A DNA stretch of 64,000 nucleotides from Oceanobacter mangrovi. Lineage in GTDB: Bacteria > Pseudomonadota > Gammaproteobacteria > Pseudomonadales > Oceanobacteraceae. Each line of letters starts with the position of its first letter. Positions within the stretch are counted from its first letter, which is position 1. Of this stretch, positions 18,379 to 26,916 are shown in pieces. Under the pieces are notes generated by a model that made no database searches, had not been told where the DNA came from, and was given only the letters and a program-made list of their open reading frames with translations. Where the stretch lies: positions 744,001 through 808,000 of the forward strand of contig NZ_JAHXZR010000001.1 of the NCBI RefSeq assembly GCF_019740315.1, in the 5' to 3' direction. The position numbers and the translations under genes were made by a program.

Positions 18379-18416
18379 CGAAAAGCCCCGCCGTCAGGAA
18401 GATAGCGGGGCTTTTT
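18379..18416 (+). terminator. Rho-independent terminator after the bfr pair
   Basis: AAAAGCCCCGC and GCGGGGCTTTT form a perfect stem with a T-run, 75 bases after the second bfr stop codon. Confidence 0.9.
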
Positions 18417-18471
18417 TGTGTCTGACGGGTGGGTATGATGGCGCACCTGATTGTTGTTATGGAGCAAGACC

Positions 18472-19119
18472 ATGGAAGCAGGCCTGATCGGCATGTTTGT
18501 GACCGTCGCCCTGGCGCATTTTCTGGCGTTATTAAGCCCGGGGCCTGACTTTGTATTACTGGTGAAAAACTCGGTGCGTCACGGTGTTCGCAGTTCTGTT
18601 GGTGTGGCTGGCGGTATCGCGCTGGCCAACGCTGTCTATATTCTGCTGTGTCTGGCTGGAGTGGGATCGCTGTTGGCGGCCTCGTTACCGGTAATGATTG
18701 CGCTCAAGATATTGGGTGGTCTGTTTCTTGTCTATCTGGCGGTTATGGCGCTGGCGGCACGTAAAAGCAGCTATCAGGATATTGCTGTTGGCGGCTCTGC
18801 CGAAGCCAGTGGACAGCCAGTGCTGAGCGGCTTCGCCACCGGATTTATGTCAGGGATTCTGAATCCGAAGAACCTGTTGTTTTATCTGAGCCTGTTCACC
18901 GTTGTGCTGACTCCGGACGTTAACCATGGCTTCAAGTGGTTGCTGGGTGCCTGGATGACGCTGGTGGTATTTTGCTGGGATGTTGCGGTGGTTTACCTGT
19001 TGTCTGGTGCACGGGTACGACAACACTTCTCCCGGCTGGCGTTCTACATCGACAAGGTGACCGGTGTGATTCTCGGAGCGATTGGTCTCTCAATTGTGAA
19101 GTCTTCGCTGTCGCGCTAA
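18472..19119 (+). CDS. LysE/RhtB-family amino acid exporter
   Basis: 215 residues, about six membrane segments. The N-terminal signature FLALLSPGPDFVLLVKNSVRHG is diagnostic of the LysE/RhtB family, and GFATGFMSGILNPKNLLFYLSLFT is the matching central motif. These inner-membrane carriers export amino acids or related small molecules; the substrate is unknown. Start at 18472 has GGAG eleven bases upstream. It stands alone, convergent with the PAS/two-component operon. Confidence 0.88.
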   Translation: MEAGLIGMFVTVALAHFLALLSPGPDFVLLVKNSVRHGVRSSVGVAGGIALANAVYILLCLAGVGSLLAASLPVMIALKILGGLFLVYLAVMALAARKSSYQDIAVGGSAEASGQPVLSGFATGFMSGILNPKNLLFYLSLFTVVLTPDVNHGFKWLLGAWMTLVVFCWDVAVVYLLSGARVRQHFSRLAFYIDKVTGVILGAIGLSIVKSSLSR

Positions 19120-19149
19120 CCGCCTGCGGCGCTGATTTGCCTGCGGCGG

Positions 19150-19965
19150 CTAGACCGCCCGCATGGTACTGGCACCGATCTGCAAGTTATCGTGGGCAAA
19201 AATTACCCCTTCAATCGCCAGTACGCTGCCGCTGCTGGTGTACACCGCCGCGCCTTTTTCACAGACGTACTGCATATGGCCATGCTTGTGAAACAGCCGA
19301 TAGTGAATCTCAAAGCTACGGCGGTTCTGGATGGCGGTCTGGATTTCCTGCCAGACGTATTCGGCATCGGCAGGGTGAATCAGTTTGCCAAAGCTGTGCT
19401 GGTTCATCGCGACGACATCTTCGGCCTTGTAGCCCGTCAGTTCAAAACAGCCTTCGCTGACAAATTCCATGGTCCAGTCGCGATCATTGCGGCTGCGGTA
19501 AATCATGACTGGCAAGCGTCCGAGCAGGGCGGTCATGCCGCGCTGGGTAGCGCTTGAGCGACGTTTGCTTTCGACCTGGGCACTGATGTCGTAACAGGAT
19601 ACTGCATAGCTGCCGTCGGCCAGCGGTTGCACCCGCAACTCACACCAGACCGGTTCCTGTTCACCCGCCAGCAGGCGTAACCACAGCGGATCACAATAGT
19701 CGCCGGCGTCAGGGTTACTGCGGTGCTGGTCCAGCAGGGCGTACCACTGGCCACGTTCCGCCGGGTGCAGGAATTCCTCGAACGGGCGGCCGCTGGAGTG
19801 TTGGGGTGACAATCCGGTGAGCCGTTGCCAGGCCGGGTTGGCGTAGTTCAGACGGCCCTGGGAATCGACTTTCAGCACACAGTTATCGAGGCTGTCGAGC
19901 AGCTGCTGCAGGCTGTTGTCAGCCACGGCTGCCGGACGCACCAGGCGTTTGAGCCAGTTCAGCAT
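19150..19965 (-). CDS. Two-PAS-domain protein, third gene of a two-component operon
   Basis: 271 residues, soluble. The first PAS domain (about 20-130) includes LLDSLDNCVLKVDSQGRLNY and LTGLSPQHSSGRPFEEFLHP; the second (about 145-260) includes FVSEGCFELTGYKAEDV and VEIHYR-like FEIHYRLFHKHG with a PAC tail. There is no kinase, GGDEF, EAL or HTH output domain. Its ATG overlaps the stop codon of the response regulator gene (TAATG), so the three genes are coupled. It probably modulates the kinase by sensing a small molecule or redox state; this is inference. Confidence 0.8.
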   Translation of the reverse strand: MLNWLKRLVRPAAVADNSLQQLLDSLDNCVLKVDSQGRLNYANPAWQRLTGLSPQHSSGRPFEEFLHPAERGQWYALLDQHRSNPDAGDYCDPLWLRLLAGEQEPVWCELRVQPLADGSYAVSCYDISAQVESKRRSSATQRGMTALLGRLPVMIYRSRNDRDWTMEFVSEGCFELTGYKAEDVVAMNQHSFGKLIHPADAEYVWQEIQTAIQNRRSFEIHYRLFHKHGHMQYVCEKGAAVYTSSGSVLAIEGVIFAHDNLQIGASTMRAV

Positions 19966-20702
19966 TACAACTCCAGTGCTTCTTTTTGCGGATGCTTGTG
20001 AACCCAGGCGGCCAGTTCCAGCCGCGAATGGAGGTCGAGTTTGCGCAGCAGGCTTTTGACGTAAACCTTGACGGTGCCATCACTGATGCCGAGTTCACGG
20101 GCGATCAGCTTGTTGTTGAGGCCCTGGGCAATCAGCATCAGGGTCTGGCGCTCGCGGGCGGTGAGATCGACGTCTTCAACACGGGCTGAGACTGTTGCAG
20201 CCGGTTCAGCCAGCTCATTGGCTGACAGCGGGCTCTGGCGCATGGCCTGGGCCAGCAGCGTAACCGCGTGGTTGTTGAGGGCGACTTCACCAGCCAGCAC
20301 CTGTTGCAGTTTGGTGATCATTTCATCCGGTGCCGTGTCTTTCATCAGGTAGCCGTCGGCCCCTGAGGCCAGTGCCTGGAACAGGTCGCCGTCATCTTCG
20401 GAGGCGGTAATTACCACCACTTTCATGGTCAGCTGGTGGGCCCGAATGGCCTGCAATAATTCCAGCCCGCTGATCTGTGGCATATTGAGGTCGAGCAGCA
20501 CCAGTTCCGGTTGTTGCTGTTGCAGCAGGCCAATCAGCGCCCTGCCATCTTCCATATCCGCAACCACTTCAAATTGCGGGCTGTCGTTCAGCAGCTGCAC
20601 CACGCCACGCCGGAACAGTGGATGGTCATCAACTACCATCACCCGGGTAACTGTGGTGCTGGCGGGGTGGGAATCCTGATAACTGGCGAGTGACGCGTTC
20701 AT
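19965..20702 (-). CDS. NarL-like response regulator
   Basis: 245 residues. Receiver domain at about 20-140 with the acidic pair VMVVDDHPLFRRG, phospho-acceptor Asp71 (LVLLDLNMPQISG) and the Lys of MKDTAPDE. The LuxR-type DNA-binding domain (LTARERQTLMLIAQGLNNKL, then IARELGISDGTVKVYVKSLL and SRLELAAWVHKH) is strikingly close to E. coli NarL. It is 15 bases downstream of the kinase gene and overlaps the PAS gene by 1 bp. A NarL-type heptamer lies in the divergent tdm promoter region. Confidence 0.9.
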   Translation of the reverse strand: MNASLASYQDSHPASTTVTRVMVVDDHPLFRRGVVQLLNDSPQFEVVADMEDGRALIGLLQQQQPELVLLDLNMPQISGLELLQAIRAHQLTMKVVVITASEDDGDLFQALASGADGYLMKDTAPDEMITKLQQVLAGEVALNNHAVTLLAQAMRQSPLSANELAEPAATVSARVEDVDLTARERQTLMLIAQGLNNKLIARELGISDGTVKVYVKSLLRKLDLHSRLELAAWVHKHPQKEALEL

Positions 20703-20717
20703 GCTGTGTTGTCCTTG

Positions 20718-21959
20718 TTATTGCACCGGGATGCTGAGAGCGATCCGGGTACCAGATGGTTTGCGTGATTCGATGGTCAGACTGGCGCCGATACGCTGGG
20801 CCCGCTCTTGCATAATCTGCAGGCCAAAACTGCCGCTGCGTTCAGGCTGGCGAATGCCGCGGCCGTTATCTTCAATGCTGCAGCTCAGCAGTCGTCCCTG
20901 TTCACTGGTTTGCCATTGCAGCCGGATACGGGCATGGCTGGCGTGGGCGTGGCGGACCAGATTGCAGATGGATTCACGCACTATGTAGAGCAGCTGGGTG
21001 GTCTGCTGATCGGTGAATTTACAATTGGCCAGGCTGGCAGCGCTGCAACGGTTATCGAGTTCAAACACCAGCGACGAGCGTTGTTCGTATTCATCGACCA
21101 GCTGTTCGAGGCCGCTGGCGAGCGAGTCAGCCTGGCTGCTGAGACGGGCCGTGGCAATCAGCTCTCGGGTCTGGCGATAGGCGAACAGGCTGTGATGTTC
21201 GACGTCACGGGCTGCTTGCGCCAGCGCTGGCAGTTGCGCCAGATCGTCGAGGGTTTCGCAGCGATTGGCCAATCGACCACTTTGCATCCGTACATAACCG
21301 AGCAGCTGGGCGACGGAATCGTGCAGCTCGGCGGCCTGCCATTTACGTTCGTCCTGCAACGCGCTGCTGACTCTTTGTTGCTGCAGAAACCAGCCATTCA
21401 GGCCTTTCTGCAAGCGCCGGCAGATTTCGTGGATGGCGGTGTTGATGGCGCCAGGATTGTCTTGTTGGGCCGCCAGACCGGTCGATAACAGCAGCCAGCC
21501 ACGGCCATTGGCCAGTGGCAGGCTCACTAAACAGGCTGTGTTTTCCAGCCAGTGGGCCGGGCTGTTAATCAGTCGGCGGGCTTCGGCAACCGGCGGCTTG
21601 AATGACTGGCTCAGGGACACGTATTGCAGCTGGCTGTCGGTCTGACTGCCGATGGGCAGAATCAGCGCCTGCAATGGCGCTGGCTGTTGCTGCGGCAATT
21701 GTTGTTGCAGCCAGCTTTGCAGCGGTGCCAGCAGGGCACTGAGCTGTTGCAGGTCGGTGGCGGTGGCGACGTCACAGGCCAGATCACTCAACAGCCATTG
21801 CAGTGTCGCGAGCGGCTCGGTAGGAGACTGGCTGCGTTGACAAAGGTTGTGCCTCTGGCCGGTCAGCCAGTGGGTCAGCCGCCGCCAGCCTTTGGCAGTT
21901 GGCCTTTCTGCGAGCGGGGAATCCGGCAGTTGGGGGAAATGCGGTTGTAGCGTTGGCAT
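20718..21959 (-). CDS. Soluble NarX-like sensor histidine kinase
   Basis: 413 residues with no membrane segment. The N-terminal half (about 50-195) looks like a GAF-type sensor region. The HisKA_3 dimerisation motif is ERKWQAAELHDSVAQLLGYV with phospho-acceptor His213. The HATPase part has VRESICNLVRHAHASH (N box), IEDNGRGI (G1) and GSFGLQIMQERAQRIGA (G2). It is the NarX/NreB class of kinase but cytoplasmic. It heads a three-gene operon that diverges from the TMAO/dimethylamine genes. The signal is unknown. Confidence 0.88.
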   Translation of the reverse strand: MPTLQPHFPQLPDSPLAERPTAKGWRRLTHWLTGQRHNLCQRSQSPTEPLATLQWLLSDLACDVATATDLQQLSALLAPLQSWLQQQLPQQQPAPLQALILPIGSQTDSQLQYVSLSQSFKPPVAEARRLINSPAHWLENTACLVSLPLANGRGWLLLSTGLAAQQDNPGAINTAIHEICRRLQKGLNGWFLQQQRVSSALQDERKWQAAELHDSVAQLLGYVRMQSGRLANRCETLDDLAQLPALAQAARDVEHHSLFAYRQTRELIATARLSSQADSLASGLEQLVDEYEQRSSLVFELDNRCSAASLANCKFTDQQTTQLLYIVRESICNLVRHAHASHARIRLQWQTSEQGRLLSCSIEDNGRGIRQPERSGSFGLQIMQERAQRIGASLTIESRKPSGTRIALSIPVQ

Positions 21960-22478
21960 TGTTATTTTCCCTCCTGTTGCATGCGGTTGGGTCTGGCGAA
22001 CTCAGACAGGATGGTTATGGGGACATCTGTTTAATCCGTTGCCCCCGCAGGGCGCGGGTTGCCGACGTCCATGGCGGTGTTGGCGAACTTGAAAAGGACT
22101 CGTCATTTCGCTGCATTCGCCGCCTTGCCCTGAACACCGGCAACACTCGCGCAGAGTCGTGCAGGATTAATTAGATGTCCTCATTCATTTGCAGGTGCTG
22201 TGCCAGTTATGGCCGCAAGAGTGTGATTTTTCAGTAAAAACGGCGGTTTAGACGACATTTCAGGGGGCGATAAAAGGGGTTAAGCAGATGGGGTTACCCC
22301 TTCATGAGTATTGAGACAAGGCATCCTGCGGGTAAATATTTTTAACCATTGGGAAACAGCTGATCGGGAAACTATCAATCGCTGTTTCGGTGACAGAAAC
22401 CCCGTCTGATTGCACCACCGTGAGGCCAACCGCATTTGGTTGCACTGGGATGAATCAGTACCGCAGGCAGGATGTTTT
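21960..22478. other. Divergent regulatory region, two-component operon / tdm operon
   Basis: 519 bases without a credible gene. It must hold both promoters. The clearest element is a dyad at 22274-22302 that contains a NarL-type heptamer. No known riboswitch fold was recognised by eye. Confidence 0.5.
22274..22302. promoter_or_regulatory. NarL-heptamer-like dyad ahead of tdm
   Basis: AAGGGGT (22274-22280) and ACCCCTT (22296-22302) form an inverted repeat; the right arm gives TACCCCT, an exact match to the E. coli NarL heptamer TACYYMT. GGGGTTACCCC (22290-22300) is nested inside. The response regulator of the divergent operon has a NarL-like recognition domain, so it is the natural candidate to bind here. 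Confidence 0.4.
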
Positions 22479-24836
22479 ATGGCTTTTGCACTCAAGTCGA
22501 CCAGCGACACCCGCTCCAGCGCGTTGCCACGCCGTTACCGGTTGGCGCAGCAGCGTTGGCAGCTGTTGCAACTGCAGTCCGGCGATACGCTGTACTGTGC
22601 TGGCGACGATGCCTTGCAACAGCTGGAAGTCATTCGTCTGGACCAGCCACAAGCCCCGGCGCTGGCCGCCGAAGCCGCCAGTACCGGGCTGGCGGCGGGT
22701 ACGCTGGCGATGCTGGAACAAGCGGACTCCGTGGCGCAGGCACTGCAACAGAAATTGGCGACGCTGGAATTACCCGCTGGCTGTCTGGAACAGGCACTGA
22801 CGCTTGCCGCAGCCGCACTTAACAGCGGTGTCGAACTGGTTGCGCAAGCGGCCCAGACACTGCTGATCGTCGCGCCTGCCCGGCCGCTGTATCTGTTCGA
22901 AGCCGATCACTATCTGGCACCGGCGGAAGTGACGCTCAGTCACCACAGCGAGGCCTTCGCCGATGACCTGCCAGATGCCATGGCTGCCGTAGCCCAGAGC
23001 ATTCGTATTCCTGACAGCAGTGCTCGTGCCTACACCGTCAAGGCCGGTGAATACATCCAGATTATTGATGTCGAAGGCAAGCAATGCTCCGACTTTATCG
23101 CCTTTGACCTGGCCGATATTGAAGCGCTGCGACGCGGAGAAATTGCCGCTGCTGAGGTCGCCACCCTGGATGCTGCGGCGACCCGCACCATGATGGGCCA
23201 TGCGCTGCCAAAGCCGGGTTTGCACTCCCGCTTCTACGACCAGAACCTGCGTTCGATGCTGGAAGTGGTACAGGACACGGTTGGCCGTCACGACAGTTTC
23301 TTGCTGGCCTGTACGCCCAAATACTACGAAGACGCCGGTTATTTTGGCCACATCAGCTGTACCGCCAACTTCAATAATGCGCTGCAGGAGTGGGGCATTC
23401 CGCCCCGCGCCGGTTGGCCAGCGATCAACTTTTTCTTCAACACCTCGGTCTGTGACGAAGGCTCGGTGACCGGTGATGAACCCTGGTCACGGCCGGGCGA
23501 TTACGTGCTGCTGAAAGCCAGCCGCGATCTGCTGTGCCTGAGCTCCGCCTGCCCGGATGAAATCGACTCCGCCAACGGCTGGTGTCCGACCGATATTCAT
23601 GTGCGCGTTTATGGCGCTGAAAACCTGTTTCCACGTGCACTGGCGTGGCGCAATGCCCCTGAGGAGCTGCCTCGAATGACTCTGCAGACCGGATTCCACC
23701 GCCGAGTGTCGGCACTGACCCAACACCTGAGCGAGTACCGCGGTTATTGGGTCGCGGATGAATACAACGGTTACGGTGCCACCGCCGAATACCTTGCCTG
23801 CCGTGAGCGGGTGGCGATGATCGACCTGACGCCACTGCGCAAGTTTGAAGTGATGGGGCCGGATGCTGAACAGCTGCTACAGCTGGCGCTGACCCGCAAC
23901 GTGCGACGGCTGGCGATTGGCGAAATCAGCTACACCGCGCTTTGCCATGTGACTGGCGGCATGATCGACGACGGCACCATTTTCCGCCTCGGGCCACAGA
24001 CCTTCCGGCTGATCACGGGCGACAGCTGGGTTTGCAACTGGCTCAAGCAGCTGGCTGCTGAACACAACTTCAAGGTACGGGTGCAGGAATCGACCTCGCA
24101 GATCCACAACATTGCCGTGCAAGGCCCTAACAGCCGTGAGCTGCTGAGCCAGCTGATCTGGACGGCCGAACATCAGGTGCCGGTGACCGAACTGGCCTGG
24201 TTCCATTTCACGCTCGGTCGCCTTGGTGGCCCTGATGGGCGGCCGGTGATGGTGTCCCGTACCGGTTACACCGGTGAGCTGGGCTTTGAAGTCTGGTGTC
24301 ACCCGGACGATGCCGAACAGCTGTGGGATGCGGTGTGGGATGCCGGTCAGGCCTTTGATATTGCGCCGATGGGCTTCAAGGCGCTCGACATGCTGCGTAT
24401 CGAAGCCGGGCTGATCTTTGCCAACTATGAATTCTGCCCGCAGACCAACCCGTACGAAGCCGGTATCGGTTTTACCGTGCCGATGAAAACCAAGGAAGAC
24501 GACTTTATTGGCCGTGAGGCGATGGCACGTCAGAACCCGGAAAGTCGCCACAAACTGATGGGACTGTTTATCAACAGCACCGAGCCGGTGGCGCATGGTG
24601 ACGAGGTGTTTTTCCCGCTCGCCAAGGGTGGTCGTTTCCCGGTTGGGGTGGTGACCAGCGCGATCTTTTCACCGCTGCTGAAGCGACAGATCGCCATGGT
24701 ACGACTGGCGCCGGAAGCAGCAGCGGTGGGTACCGAACTGGAAGTGGGCCAGCTTGATGGCCTGCAGAAACGCATTGGCGCCAGTGTTACCACACTGCCG
24801 TTTTATGATCCCGAACGCACACGAGTTCGTTCCTGA
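22479..24836 (+). CDS. tdm: TMAO demethylase-like protein: DUF1989 plus GcvT/aminomethyltransferase domains
   Basis: 785 residues. After an N-terminal region of unknown role (1-180) come a DUF1989 domain (about 184-390: YTVKAGEYIQIIDVEGKQCS, LRSMLEVVQDTVGRHDSFLL, DYVLLKASRDLLCLSSACPD) and a tetrahydrofolate-binding GcvT domain (about 407-785: MIDLTPLRKFEVMGPDAEQLL, SRTGYTGELGFEVW). This fusion is the architecture of Tdm of Methylocella and roseobacters, which splits TMAO to dimethylamine and formaldehyde, the latter captured by THF. The dimethylamine monooxygenase-like genes downstream fit exactly. A related methylamine-pathway GcvT protein is the alternative. Start chosen at MAFALKS; an extension to 22410 is possible. 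Confidence 0.8.
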   Translation: MAFALKSTSDTRSSALPRRYRLAQQRWQLLQLQSGDTLYCAGDDALQQLEVIRLDQPQAPALAAEAASTGLAAGTLAMLEQADSVAQALQQKLATLELPAGCLEQALTLAAAALNSGVELVAQAAQTLLIVAPARPLYLFEADHYLAPAEVTLSHHSEAFADDLPDAMAAVAQSIRIPDSSARAYTVKAGEYIQIIDVEGKQCSDFIAFDLADIEALRRGEIAAAEVATLDAAATRTMMGHALPKPGLHSRFYDQNLRSMLEVVQDTVGRHDSFLLACTPKYYEDAGYFGHISCTANFNNALQEWGIPPRAGWPAINFFFNTSVCDEGSVTGDEPWSRPGDYVLLKASRDLLCLSSACPDEIDSANGWCPTDIHVRVYGAENLFPRALAWRNAPEELPRMTLQTGFHRRVSALTQHLSEYRGYWVADEYNGYGATAEYLACRERVAMIDLTPLRKFEVMGPDAEQLLQLALTRNVRRLAIGEISYTALCHVTGGMIDDGTIFRLGPQTFRLITGDSWVCNWLKQLAAEHNFKVRVQESTSQIHNIAVQGPNSRELLSQLIWTAEHQVPVTELAWFHFTLGRLGGPDGRPVMVSRTGYTGELGFEVWCHPDDAEQLWDAVWDAGQAFDIAPMGFKALDMLRIEAGLIFANYEFCPQTNPYEAGIGFTVPMKTKEDDFIGREAMARQNPESRHKLMGLFINSTEPVAHGDEVFFPLAKGGRFPVGVVTSAIFSPLLKRQIAMVRLAPEAAAVGTELEVGQLDGLQKRIGASVTTLPFYDPERTRVRS

Positions 24837-24886
24837 ATAACGATTATTACAGCGCAGAAATTTAATTCGGTAAGGCGGACATCAAG

Positions 24887-25240
24887 ATGCCAATGATTCA
24901 CTACTCCGAAGCACAGAAATTGCAACAACCACCCATGGGCCGCGCAGGCATCAACGCCTGGCTGGGCGATGTTGCGGTTTCCAGAGACGACGACAAAACC
25001 ATCGCCGCCGGATTCTTTCGGCTGGAAAAGTCCGATGAACCACTGGTGTACGAATACACCCATCATCAAATGAAGGTGATTGTGGAAGGTTCGATGATCA
25101 TCAAGGACGAAACCGACTACCGGGTGGTGGCCCGGCCAGGCGATGTTTTTTACTTCATCAAAGGCAGTGTGATCACCTTCAGCTCTGAAGACTATGGCAT
25201 TGGTTTCTTCTGTAGCCAGCGTCGTGAAGGTGAAGGCTGA
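24887..25240 (+). CDS. Small cupin protein in the TMAO/dimethylamine operon
   Basis: 117 residues, single cupin barrel of the EutQ/DUF861-like kind: EYTHHQMKVIVEGSMIIKDE (motif 1, with EGxMxI) and VVARPGDVFYFIKGSVITFS (motif 2). Metal ligands of the classical cupin are only partly evident (HH of motif 1). It lies 50 bases after tdm and 85 before dmmA, all on one strand, so it is probably co-transcribed. Its role in methylated amine breakdown is unknown; metal-dependent isomerase/binding or regulation are possible. Confidence 0.75.
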   Translation: MPMIHYSEAQKLQQPPMGRAGINAWLGDVAVSRDDDKTIAAGFFRLEKSDEPLVYEYTHHQMKVIVEGSMIIKDETDYRVVARPGDVFYFIKGSVITFSSEDYGIGFFCSQRREGEG

Positions 25241-25325
25241 TTTGATGCTTTAAACGCCAGTTTCGGGCTGTCTCACATCCTCCCTGCTAGTGAGGCAGCC
25301 CATTTTATTCGTTAAGGAGGTTCGT

Positions 25326-25877
25326 ATGACGACACCTGTAGAAATTGATGATCGAGTCAAAAGTCGGCCGCAGTATGGCCCGGTGAAGCTGCAGACCAGT
25401 CAGCAGCAACAGGTGTTTGTCAGCGCCGACGCCAACAGCGCCACGCTGCAACAGATGTTTGATGAATGCACCGATATTGTCGGCCCGGACCGCTGTCTGT
25501 GGCTGACCATCAGTGCTGACAAAGCCACCATGGCCACTGAACTGGCAACCGCGACGGCGGCATTGCCAGTGGCAACCGCTATTTATGTCTCGGGTGACGA
25601 ATCCTATATGTGGGACGTTCGCAACACGCTGATCAGGTTGGGCTTTGCTCCGGAACAGATTCAGATGCTGGCGCCGCTGTCGACTGCCCGCCGTTTGTTC
25701 TGCACTCATTGTTACACCGTGATGGAGGGTGTCACCCACACCCCGCACAAATGCGAAGGATGCGGTGAGCTACTGCTGGTGCGTGACCATTTCAGCACCC
25801 TGATGGGCTCTTATGTTGGCGTATCCATCAACGCTGAAGACCCCAGTGAAATTCCTGCGCCGGAGGCCCTGTCATGA
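25326..25877 (+). CDS. dmmA: Dimethylamine monooxygenase subunit DmmA-like
   Basis: 183 residues. The C-terminal third has a four-cysteine cluster, CTHCYT...HKCEGCGELLL, followed by DHFSTLMGSYVGV; this short Cys-cluster protein beside a reductase and a DUF3445 protein is the DmmA signature. DmmABC oxidises dimethylamine to methylamine and formaldehyde with NADPH and O2. Near-perfect TAAGGAGG lies five bases ahead of the ATG at 25326. Its stop overlaps the dmmB start (ATGA). Whether the four Cys bind zinc or an Fe-S centre cannot be decided here. Confidence 0.8.
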   Translation: MTTPVEIDDRVKSRPQYGPVKLQTSQQQQVFVSADANSATLQQMFDECTDIVGPDRCLWLTISADKATMATELATATAALPVATAIYVSGDESYMWDVRNTLIRLGFAPEQIQMLAPLSTARRLFCTHCYTVMEGVTHTPHKCEGCGELLLVRDHFSTLMGSYVGVSINAEDPSEIPAPEALS

Positions 25878-26842
25878 GTTTGAACAGTACCGATAACTAT
25901 CAGGTGAAAGTGGTGGCTATTCGTGACGTGGCACCCACCATTCGGGAATTTACCCTGCAAGGCATCAATGGTGAGCTAACCCCGTTTTCTCCGGGTGCCC
26001 ATGTGGTGGTGGCGATGCCGGGTGAGACCGCCGAAGGCAAGGCCAAAACCTGGAAAAACGCCTATTCGCTGTTGAGCGATCCGCGTGACAGCAGCACCTA
26101 CAAGATAGCCGTACGACTGCAGGATCAATCCCGTGGTGGCTCGGTCTTTATGCACACCCGGGTGAGCGAAGGCGACATTCTCGAAATTACCCCGCCAGCC
26201 AATCTGTTTGCGCCCTACTGGCGCGCCCAAAAACACCTGCTGATTGCCGGTGGCGTGGGCATTACTCCCTTTATGAGTTATCTGCCGGAATTACAGCGGG
26301 CCGGCGCCAATTTTGAGTTGCACTACAGCTATCGCGGCAACCAGACCGGTGCCTACGCGGCGGAATTGCAACAGCAACTGGGCGACCAGGTACGCTGTTA
26401 CGACGCCGATGCTGGCGAACGTCTGCAGCTGGCCGAACTGCTGAAACAACAGCCGCGCGGCACCCATATCTATGTATGTGGGCCAGAACTGCTGCTGGAT
26501 GGCGTGCGTCAGAATGCGGCGTTGCTGGGTTACCCGGACAGCCTGATTCACTTCGAGGAATTCGCCGCACCACAACCGGGCGAACCGTTCAGCGTAACCC
26601 TTGAAAGCAGTGGTCAGAAGGTGGACGTGGGCGCTGATGAAAGCCTGCTGGAAGCCCTTGAGGCCAGTGGTGTGAAAGTACCGAATCTCTGTCGTGGCGG
26701 TGTTTGCGGCCAGTGCGTCACCAAACTGGTCGACGGTGAAGCCGAACACAGAGACGCCTTCCTTGACGACGGCGAACGCCAGAGCTGCATCATGCCGTGC
26801 GTGTCACGGGCCAAATCGAAAGGTCTGGTGCTGGGGCTGTAA
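25874..26842 (+). CDS. dmmB: Dimethylamine monooxygenase reductase subunit DmmB-like
   Basis: 322 residues, phthalate-dioxygenase-reductase type. An FMN/FAD-binding barrel (residues about 10-105, NAYSLLSDPRD) is followed by an NAD(P)-binding domain (HLLIAGGVGITPFMSYLPEL, YVCGPELLLDGV) and a C-terminal plant-type 2Fe-2S ferredoxin domain with Cys spacing C-x4-C-x2-C in LCRGGVCGQCVT and the fourth Cys in SCIMPCVS. It passes electrons from NAD(P)H to the oxygenase. Overlaps dmmA by 4 bp; dmmC follows after 74 bases. Confidence 0.85.
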   Translation: MSLNSTDNYQVKVVAIRDVAPTIREFTLQGINGELTPFSPGAHVVVAMPGETAEGKAKTWKNAYSLLSDPRDSSTYKIAVRLQDQSRGGSVFMHTRVSEGDILEITPPANLFAPYWRAQKHLLIAGGVGITPFMSYLPELQRAGANFELHYSYRGNQTGAYAAELQQQLGDQVRCYDADAGERLQLAELLKQQPRGTHIYVCGPELLLDGVRQNAALLGYPDSLIHFEEFAAPQPGEPFSVTLESSGQKVDVGADESLLEALEASGVKVPNLCRGGVCGQCVTKLVDGEAEHRDAFLDDGERQSCIMPCVSRAKSKGLVLGL

Positions 26843-26916
26843 TCGTTTCAGGCCGCACCATCAAACAGACAGGGCCTTGTTCTGTGGGGAACAGGGCAAC
26901 CGAAAAGGAACAGAAT

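Noticed and set aside
21960-22478. Riboswitch ahead of tdm
   Set aside because: No recognisable class (glycine, THF, SAM, guanidine) could be matched by eye; the dyad near 22290 is better explained as a regulator site.
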